Of a stretch of DNA of 10,876 bases, positions 6,241 to 10,876 are shown one piece after another. Origin of the DNA: CAZXCK01 sp964639225 (lineage in GTDB: Bacteria > Chloroflexota > Anaerolineae > Aggregatilineales > Phototrophicaceae); contig CAZXCK010000136.1 in the NCBI GenBank assembly GCA_964639225.1, positions 1 to 10,876 of the forward strand, in the 5' to 3' direction. The position numbers were made by a program, and so were the translations under genes. The notes under the pieces are model-generated. The model did not search any database, had not been told where the DNA came from, and saw only the letters and a program-made list of their open reading frames with translations. Within the stretch, counting starts at the first letter, position 1; each line of letters begins with the position of its first letter.

Positions 6241-7374
6241 TCAGACACTCATGGGCATAATCACATGGATGAAGTCGTCGCGCCCCTGGGGACGGATGAC
6301 GCCCGGATTGGTGGAGCCATTGCTCTCCAGGACGACGTTTTCACTGTGAATGACGCGCAGCACGTCAATGAGATAGCGGATGTTGAACGAAATATCGAGC
6401 GACTCGCCCTCGACGTTGGCATCCAGGACGCCTTCGTTGTCGCCGCGTTCGGCGCTGCGGCTGACGACCATCACCTCACCGGGTGCGCCAGCAGCCTGCG
6501 GCGGCTTGACGTAGATGCGACCGGTGTAGGCGCTGTCGCGGGCGAAAATCTCGGCGCGCTGGCAGGCCCGCAGCAGGTCGGACGTGGCGACAACGGTCGC
6601 CGTGCTGTACGTCTTGGGGATGATAGCCGTTACATCCGGGAATTTGCCGTCCAGAAGCTGCGAGGCGATATCGACGTTTTTGGTGTGGAACATCACCTGC
6701 GCGCGATCCGATGGCAGGCTGATGAGCACTTCGCTGTCCTCGTCACCGATGATGCGCGCCACTTCGACCAGCGCCCGCCCCGGAATGACCATCTGCACCG
6801 GCGGCTCGAACTCCTGCTCCAGCCGGGCGGTGCGCACCGCCAGCCGATAGCCATCGCTGGCGGTCATGGTGATGACGTTGCCTTCCAGCCGGGTCTGCAC
6901 GCCGGTCAGAATGGGGCGATTGTCGTCGGTGGCGGCGGCGAACACCGTCTGGTTAATCATCTCTTTGAGGACGCGGCCATCCATCGCCAGATCGCCGCCA
7001 TCGTTGCGCTGCACCGGCGGGAACTCGTCGGCGTCGATGCCTTTGATGTTGGCGCGCGTGCCGCCACAGCGCAGGTTGACCGTCTGCGTGGGGCCATCCA
7101 GGGTTAAATCGACCTGTTCCGGCGACAGATTGCTGACCAGGTCGGCGAAGGTGCGGGCTGGCAGGGTGATCGCGCCGGGCGTGTGGACTTTGGCGCCGAT
7201 CCAGCAGGTGATGTCCATACCCAGCGTCGCGTTGACGGTCGACAGGCGCAGGCGGGCTTCTTCGGCTTCCAGCAGGACATTGCCCAAAACCGGCATAGTG
7301 GGGCGGTTTTCAATCGCCCGGTTGACGATACTCAATCCCCTGGCGAGATTTTCCTGCGAGACAGAAACTTTCAT
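6241..7374 (-). CDS. dnaN: DNA polymerase III beta subunit (sliding clamp)
   Basis: A 377-residue protein of normal length for the family (about 365-380) with the three-domain beta-clamp layout (roughly 1-120, 128-250, 252-377). It carries family segments NRPILTGV (152-159), TASDGYRLAVRT (171-182), LDGKFPDV (241-248), NIRYLIDVL (331-339) and the C-terminal HVIMPMSV (the usual MPMRL end is changed to MPMSV). It forms the dimeric ring that tethers the replicative polymerase and recruits repair and lagging-strand factors. AGGAG (7385-7389) lies 10 bases before ATG 7374. It has a candidate promoter at 7421-7447 and is shielded from the gene upstream by a terminator. dnaA and recF, its usual neighbours, are not adjacent; a SAF lipoprotein gene follows instead. 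Confidence 0.95.
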   Translation of the reverse strand: MKVSVSQENLARGLSIVNRAIENRPTMPVLGNVLLEAEEARLRLSTVNATLGMDITCWIGAKVHTPGAITLPARTFADLVSNLSPEQVDLTLDGPTQTVNLRCGGTRANIKGIDADEFPPVQRNDGGDLAMDGRVLKEMINQTVFAAATDDNRPILTGVQTRLEGNVITMTASDGYRLAVRTARLEQEFEPPVQMVIPGRALVEVARIIGDEDSEVLISLPSDRAQVMFHTKNVDIASQLLDGKFPDVTAIIPKTYSTATVVATSDLLRACQRAEIFARDSAYTGRIYVKPPQAAGAPGEVMVVSRSAERGDNEGVLDANVEGESLDISFNIRYLIDVLRVIHSENVVLESNGSTNPGVIRPQGRDDFIHVIMPMSV

Positions 7375-7420
7375 AGCGTGGTCACTCCTGCCGTGACGTT
7401 ATCCCAAATATATCGCAGGT

Positions 7421-7447
7421 AGTATACCCTAATGTAAGCCATGACAA
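7421..7447 (-). promoter_or_regulatory. Candidate dnaN promoter
   Basis: On the minus strand TTGTCA (complement of 7442-7447) and TATACT (complement of 7421-7426) match the -35 at 5/6 and the -10 at 5/6. The spacer is only 15 bases, shorter than the usual 17. The leader to ATG 7374 would be about 40 bases. The local AT-rich stretch and the terminator upstream fit a promoter here. Confidence 0.45.
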
Positions 7448-7497
7448 CAGCAAGGTTTTGCAGATCGGAGCGAACTTCATGCTGTCCGGCACGGGGT

Positions 7498-7527
7498 AAA
7501 AAACGGGACGGATCGCGTGATCCGCCC
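7498..7527 (-). terminator. Rho-independent terminator after the ABM-domain gene
   Basis: On the minus strand the RNA would fold GGG-CGGATC / GATCCG-(U)-CCC with loop ACGC and one bulged base, nine pairs in all (7505-7507, 7509-7514 with 7519-7524, 7525-7527). A G is followed by six U's (complement of A-run 7498-7503). It lies about 40 bases past the ABM gene stop (7565) and before the dnaN promoter, so it separates the two units. Confidence 0.75.
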
Positions 7528-7564
7528 CAGATACGGCTGCTATTCAGTTATGATTGGTGGATAT

Positions 7565-7885
7565 TCAGCCCACCGCCATCAGTTGGTCTGAGCTGAGGTG
7601 TACCCGTGCCGCGCAGTCCCGCTTGTGGATGCGCACGCCCGGTATACTGCAAGCCAGCGTCAGACTGGCGTTGACGAGTTCGTAGGCATGGTTCGCCTCG
7701 AGAAGGGCCTTCTGTGACTCCCAGTAGATGATGAGCTTGAGTGTGTCCTCATCCGGTTGCACGATGTTGGCGGCGACGTAACCGGGTTGGGCATAGGCAG
7801 CCGGGAGATAGGTGCTGGTTACCATCTGGCGCAGCTCGTCGAGTCTGCCAGCGGGAACCTGCATTTCGACCACTTGTGCGAACAT
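7565..7885 (-). CDS. ABM-type dimeric alpha/beta-barrel protein (antibiotic biosynthesis monooxygenase-like)
   Basis: A 106-residue protein. VVEMQVPAGRLDELRQMV (5-22) is the strand-helix opening of an ABM/ferredoxin-like barrel. PGYVAANIVQPDEDTLKLIIYW (34-55) is the second and third strands, with W55, and IPGVRIHKRD (81-90) the last strand. Members are small monooxygenases acting without cofactor, or are heme-degrading or simply stress-related proteins; no catalytic residue allows a choice. A C-terminal tail (91-106) extends past the barrel. C79 and C91 are present. A strong AGGAG (7892-7896) sits 6 bases before ATG 7885. The gene looks monocistronic: its own promoter-like TATAAT, its own terminator. 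Confidence 0.75.
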   Translation of the reverse strand: MFAQVVEMQVPAGRLDELRQMVTSTYLPAAYAQPGYVAANIVQPDEDTLKLIIYWESQKALLEANHAYELVNASLTLACSIPGVRIHKRDCAARVHLSSDQLMAVG

Positions 7886-7976
7886 TAATATCTCCTATTT
7901 TAACGTGCTCTAATTTGAGTCCAGGGGCCAGCCGGAGCCTGTAAACGGCCACCCCATCATGCTGCGATCTCATTCT

Positions 7977-8002
7977 ATTATAGCTCAATGCACGGCGGTC
8001 AA
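7977..8002 (-). promoter_or_regulatory. Candidate promoter for the ABM-domain gene
   Basis: A perfect TATAAT (complement of 7977-7982) with TTGACC (complement of 7997-8002) upstream on the minus strand. The spacer is 14 bases, shorter than ideal, so the -35 call is less certain than the -10. The leader to ATG 7885 would be about 90 bases and carries a GC-rich middle. The -35 touches the hairpin at the end of the PQQ dehydrogenase gene. Confidence 0.45.
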
Positions 8003-8038
8003 GTGTTGATGTTTCGATAGAAAGCCATCAGAAACACT
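8002..8038 (-). other. Imperfect inverted repeat spanning the end of the PQQ dehydrogenase gene
   Basis: AGTGTT (8002-8007) pairs with AACACT (8033-8038), GATG (8008-8011) with CATC (8026-8029), and TTTC (8012-8015) with GAAA (8020-8023), leaving bulges AGA and GC and loop GATA. Fourteen base pairs cover the stop codon region (8037-8039) and abut the next promoter's -35. No U-run follows, so termination by this hairpin alone is doubtful; an operator or mRNA-end structure is possible. Confidence 0.35.
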
Positions 8039-9164
8039 ATCCCGCCGTCTGCGGCAGCAGCCGGTAGATGGCGCCGCCTTCGGCCCCGACCATCGAGAAG
8101 TACAGGCCGCCTTCCGGCCCCACCGCCAGCCCAACCCGGCACTGGACGCCGCCGGTGTCCATCTCGGTCATGGACTCCATGCGATTGCGGCTGTCGTTGA
8201 GCGTCATACGGCGGATGAGGCCGCTGTTCCAGGCGCAGAAGAACAACTCGCCGTGCCATTCCGGGACCGCCTCATGATCGTAGACGACGATGCCGGTGGG
8301 CGCTTCTGACGGCGTGAAAGATACCAGCGGCGGCTGGTAATAGGTCAGGTCGATGTCCGCCGCCGTGCCGCCGCAGGTGTAGCCCGGCCCCATACCGTAG
8401 TTAAAGCCCGGCAGGATCAGGTTCACCTTGTCGTCGCACTGGTCGCCGTTGTCGGTGGCGAAGATGCGCAGGCGCTCGCCGGTGGTGTCGATGGTGAAAT
8501 CGAACGGATTGCGCAGGCCATAAGCGTAGATGCTGCTGTCCTCAAACGGATTGCCGGGGGCGGGGACCAGTTCATCGTACACAACAGCGAAACGGTGAAT
8601 AGCCCCCTGCGGCGTGCTGAGGTCCTGCGAGTTGGCCGGGATTTCGTTGTCGCCAATCGAGAAGTACAGGTAGCCGTCCGGGTCGAAGCGTAGATTGCCG
8701 CCCATGTGGATCAGCGCGTTGTTGGTGATGGGCGCGGCGAACATCACCTGCGGGTCGCTGCCGACGCCGTCCTGCTCGGTAAAGCGCACGATGTTGTTCG
8801 AGGCGAAATCGCGGGCGGTGGCCTCGGCGATGTGCGCCACCCAGATGTAGCCGTTGGTCTCGTAGTCCGGGTCCAGGGCGATGCCCAGCAGACCGCGCTC
8901 GGCAATGGCGCTGGTGGGCAGCGTAATCACCGGCTCGACCTGGCGCGTGCCGTCCGGCGCGACGACGCGCACGCTGCCGGTGTTCTTCTCGGTGTAGAAC
9001 AGGCGGCCATCCGGCGCAAAGGCCAGCGCCACCGGATAGTTGGCGACCAGATAACGCTCGACGGCATAGCTTACACCCAGGTCATCGGTGAACACGCGGT
9101 CAGTCTGCGCGGCCAGCGGCGCGCATAGCATGAGCACAAGTATGGAGAAGATCAGGCGACGCAT
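8037..9164 (-). CDS. Exported PQQ-dependent sugar dehydrogenase-like protein (GSDH family)
   Basis: A 375-residue protein with a signal peptide (MRRLIFSILVLMLCAPLAAQ, probable cut after Ala18-Ala19-Gln20). The rest is a six-bladed beta-propeller typical of soluble glucose/sorbosone dehydrogenases: ERGLLGIALDPDY (89-101), HMGGNLRFDPDGYLYFSIGD (153-172), GLRNPFDF (216-223), and DNGDQCDDKVNLI (238-250). By motif, H153, D172 and R218 line up with the PQQ-site residues H144, D163 and R228 of Acinetobacter sGDH, so activity is plausible. Substrate is unknown; members oxidise aldoses or have other roles outside the cell. Cysteines C243, C264, C309 and C342 may form disulfides. A longer frame open to 9227 is rejected because the signal peptide begins at 9164; the ribosome site (AAAGG, about 10 bases) is modest. 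It lies 31 bases after the 12-TM gene, so it is probably last in that operon. Confidence 0.85.
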   Translation of the reverse strand: MRRLIFSILVLMLCAPLAAQTDRVFTDDLGVSYAVERYLVANYPVALAFAPDGRLFYTEKNTGSVRVVAPDGTRQVEPVITLPTSAIAERGLLGIALDPDYETNGYIWVAHIAEATARDFASNNIVRFTEQDGVGSDPQVMFAAPITNNALIHMGGNLRFDPDGYLYFSIGDNEIPANSQDLSTPQGAIHRFAVVYDELVPAPGNPFEDSSIYAYGLRNPFDFTIDTTGERLRIFATDNGDQCDDKVNLILPGFNYGMGPGYTCGGTAADIDLTYYQPPLVSFTPSEAPTGIVVYDHEAVPEWHGELFFCAWNSGLIRRMTLNDSRNRMESMTEMDTGGVQCRVGLAVGPEGGLYFSMVGAEGGAIYRLLPQTAG

Positions 9165-9195
9165 GGTGATTCTGCCTTTTGTATACGGGTAACTC

Positions 9196-10386
9196 TCACA
9201 ACCGGCGCGCGGCGAAGCCCAGCGCATAGATCAGCGTGCCCAGCAGCACTGCGACCGTCCCCGCCAGACGCAGCCGGTACAGCGTTAGTATAGTCCGGTG
9301 TGTCTCCAGCGCGCCAGCATCCAGCAGACGCTCCACGTAGACCTGCACCAGTCCGGCCCCGGCCAGCGCCAGCGCCGCGCCCAGCAGACCGAAGCATACC
9401 AGCCAGAACGGCAGCAGCCCGGTGATGCGGCGGTTCTGGCCGCGCATCTCGGCGACGGCCTGGTTGACCGCCCCCAGCCCGACAGCCACCAGCGCCCAGC
9501 CCGCCAGCAACTCGCGCACGGCGTCGAGCTGCGTGCCGGTGACAGCGGTGATAGCGTCCGGGTGGCGCGTCAATGGCGCCAGCGCGCCAAGCGCCAGCAG
9601 CCACAGGATGAGCGCCAGGGCGTACCAGTGGGCGGCCAGCGTGCGGCTGCTGTTACGGTCAGAGAGGGCGCGGTAGCTGTGGGCGGCGGTGAGCATCAGC
9701 GCCAGCGGCGCGATGACGACCAGCGCGAAACCAGCCAGCCGGAACTCTGGAGCCAGGGCCAGCAGCGCGCCGGTCATCGCCAGCAGCGGCGCGATGACGG
9801 CGATGCTCTGGTCACGCCAGAAGGGGGTGATGTTGCTGAAGCGGTGCATCAGCCAATAGCCGACGGCCAGCGCCATGACGGTCGGGGCGGCGTACAGGCG
9901 CAGCTCGGCCAGCGGCGCGGCATCGAGGACGGCCAGCAGCAGCGCCAGCCCGGCATCGACGGCCAGCGCACCACACCAGACGCGGCTGATCCGCTGGCGG
10001 GCGGGCAGCGAGCGCCAGCCGACATACGCCCACAGTCCCAGCAGGACGCCCTCGCCTACCAGCAGCGGGCGCGCCGCGTCGATGTGGACGAGATGGGCGA
10101 CGATCCAGGCCAGCGGCAGCAATCCCCAGGCGACCACCAGCGCGGGCAGCCAGCGCGTCTCGCTCAGTTGGCCGTCGGCGCGTTCGGCGGCGATGGCGTA
10201 CAGTCCGCCAGCCAGCAGACCGGTCAGCGCCAGCAGACGCAGCAGCGCCGCCAGCAGCGGACTCGGCGCAGGCAGGACTGGCCGGGTCCATGCGTGGGCG
10301 TCCAGCACGGAGACGAAAGCGACCGCCACCAGCAGGGCGACGGTCAGGATCATCAGGCGGTAAAGCTGGCGTTTGCTGGCGGTCAT
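9196..10386 (-). CDS. Polytopic membrane protein (~12 TM), function unknown
   Basis: A 396-residue, very hydrophobic protein with about 12 predicted helices (roughly 9-30, 43-65, 79-98, 107-124, 136-155, 165-182, 193-213, 217-235, 252-272, 287-307, 325-349, 371-393). There is no signal peptide cleavage site and no soluble domain. Conserved-looking polar spots are AHLVHID (97-103), TAAHSYRALSDRN (233-245) and TLAAHWYAL (249-257). Twelve TMs with histidines at helix ends faintly recall heme-copper-oxidase subunit I or related heme proteins, but I see no copper-ligand histidine pair and do not assign it. A transporter is equally possible. It lies 19 bases downstream of the patB-like gene and 31 upstream of the PQQ dehydrogenase gene, so the three are likely one transcription unit. 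No clear Shine-Dalgarno precedes ATG 10386, as in many coupled genes. Confidence 0.75.
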   Translation of the reverse strand: MTASKRQLYRLMILTVALLVAVAFVSVLDAHAWTRPVLPAPSPLLAALLRLLALTGLLAGGLYAIAAERADGQLSETRWLPALVVAWGLLPLAWIVAHLVHIDAARPLLVGEGVLLGLWAYVGWRSLPARQRISRVWCGALAVDAGLALLLAVLDAAPLAELRLYAAPTVMALAVGYWLMHRFSNITPFWRDQSIAVIAPLLAMTGALLALAPEFRLAGFALVVIAPLALMLTAAHSYRALSDRNSSRTLAAHWYALALILWLLALGALAPLTRHPDAITAVTGTQLDAVRELLAGWALVAVGLGAVNQAVAEMRGQNRRITGLLPFWLVCFGLLGAALALAGAGLVQVYVERLLDAGALETHRTILTLYRLRLAGTVAVLLGTLIYALGFAARRL

Positions 10387-10405
10387 GGCCGGTGACGGCG
10401 GCGCG

Positions 10406-10876
10406 TCATTTGCCAGCGACGGCCTGGAAACGCTGAACCGCGCCGTACATGCGTTCCAGCGCCTCGACCAGCACCGAACGCGGCGTGGCGAAGTTCAGCC
10501 GGGCGAAGCCGTGACCGCCATCGCCAAAGAGCAGGCCGTTGTTGAGGGCCACACGCGCATTCTTCAGGAAGAACGGCTCAATCCACGCCGCCAATCCTTC
10601 GGCGGACTCGTCATCGCTGGCGAAGGTGCGCAGGTCCAGCCATGAGAGGTACGTCCCTTCGGGATGGGTGACGCGCACTTCCGGCAGGTGGGTGTCGATG
10701 TAAGCGGTGGTGTAGTCACGGTTGGCCTGCATGTAAGCGAGCACGGCGTCCAGCCAGGGCTGGCCGTCACGGTAGGCGGCGAGTCCAGCGGCGAAGCCCA
10801 GCAGGTTGACGTGCAGACCCAGCGGAGCCAGCACGGCCTCGAAGCGCTGGCGCAGCGCTTCGTCCTCGATGACGGC
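10406..10876 (-). CDS. patB: PatB/MalY-type cystathionine beta-lyase / aminotransferase, C-terminal part (cut by right edge)
   Basis: The last 156 residues of a fold-type I PLP enzyme are present; the frame is open through the right edge (AVIEDEALRQRFEAVLAPLG at the edge), so the start and the PLP lysine lie outside. HPEGTYLSWLDLR, ALNNGLLFGDGGHGFARLNFATPRS and the closing ALERMYGAVQRF match the C-terminal domain of the PatB/MalY group. The Arg in FARLN is the usual substrate-carboxylate contact. The enzyme would cleave C-S bonds of cystathionine or related thioethers, giving homocysteine, pyruvate and ammonia; some members act as aminotransferases or regulators. It is the upstream gene of the minus-strand unit with the 12-TM protein (19 bases away). 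Symbol patB is by similarity of the visible part only. Confidence 0.85.
   Translation of the reverse strand, partial: AVIEDEALRQRFEAVLAPLGLHVNLLGFAAGLAAYRDGQPWLDAVLAYMQANRDYTTAYIDTHLPEVRVTHPEGTYLSWLDLRTFASDDESAEGLAAWIEPFFLKNARVALNNGLLFGDGGHGFARLNFATPRSVLVEALERMYGAVQRFQAVAGK

Noticed and set aside
6180..6248. GTG start at 6248 that would add 23 residues to the SAF lipoprotein and overlap dnaN
   Set aside because: It would bury the lipoprotein signal inside the chain, and ATG 6179 has its own AGAGG site 5 bases upstream.
5944..7107. 387-residue plus-strand frame opposite dnaN and the lipoprotein gene
   Set aside because: It spans two real genes and their spacer on the other strand and has low-complexity Gly/Val and Asp/Arg/His stretches typical of shadows.
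7399..7407. TTATCCCAA near dnaN as a DnaA box
   Set aside because: It differs from TTATCCACA at two positions, stands alone, and has no cluster or AT-rich unwinding region around it, so no origin is claimed.
7749..7988. 79-residue minus-strand frame over the ABM promoter region
   Set aside because: It overlaps the ABM gene and its leader, has no domain and no ribosome site, and the TATAAT and AGGAG signals there serve the ABM gene.
9298..10395. 365-residue Gln/Arg-rich plus-strand frame
   Set aside because: It is the complement of the Leu/Ala-rich membrane gene; Gln and Arg arise from complementing CTG and GCG codons.

Overview
The window is GC-rich bacterial chromosome, densely coding, with no phage, transposon, CRISPR, rRNA or tRNA signal. 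The best guess for the host is a member of the Chloroflexota (Anaerolineae-like). This is inferred from the Pro/Thr 'TATPLPPTATFTPT'-type linker in the SAF lipoprotein, the left-edge GFGLWN-type protein and the Chloroflexota-like look of the SbcD, epimerase and PatB homologues. It was not tested by any search. No gap between genes exceeds about 210 bases; the two largest (4786-4991 and 7375-7564) hold regulatory signals described below.

Left block (1-1558, minus strand): a 2-TM small membrane protein, then an M23 (LytM) metallopeptidase, then a partial conserved protein cut by the left edge. The last two overlap ATGA-style and are probably translationally coupled. Divergent from this block on the plus strand are an SbcD/Mre11-family nuclease, with a good sigma70-type promoter and a double palindrome at its predicted start of transcription, and a class I SAM-dependent methyltransferase. 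The methyltransferase ends 34 bases from a convergent NAD(P)-dependent epimerase/dehydratase.

Middle block (4786-7564): a 206-base divergent region with a 10-bp direct repeat separates the epimerase from a DUF1499 membrane-anchored protein (plus strand). That gene converges, with 6 bases between stop codons, on a minus-strand unit of dnaN (beta sliding clamp) followed by a lipoprotein with two SAF-like domains. dnaN appears to have its own promoter. It is insulated from the upstream gene by a clear rho-independent terminator, and neither dnaA nor recF lies beside it.

Right block (7565-10876, minus strand): a small ABM-type (dimeric alpha/beta barrel) monooxygenase-like protein with its own promoter and terminator. 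Upstream of it is a compact three-gene unit: a PatB/MalY-type cystathionine beta-lyase/aminotransferase (cut by the right edge), a ~12-TM membrane protein of unknown function, and an exported PQQ-dependent sugar-dehydrogenase-like protein (spacings 19 and 31 bases).

I see no convincing novel multi-gene system. The points most worth checking are the dnaN/SAF-lipoprotein pairing, the orphan SbcD without SbcC beside it, the unidentified 12-TM protein, and the two operator-like motifs. Long open frames antisense to sbcD, the epimerase gene, dnaN and the 12-TM gene are judged to be high-GC shadows.
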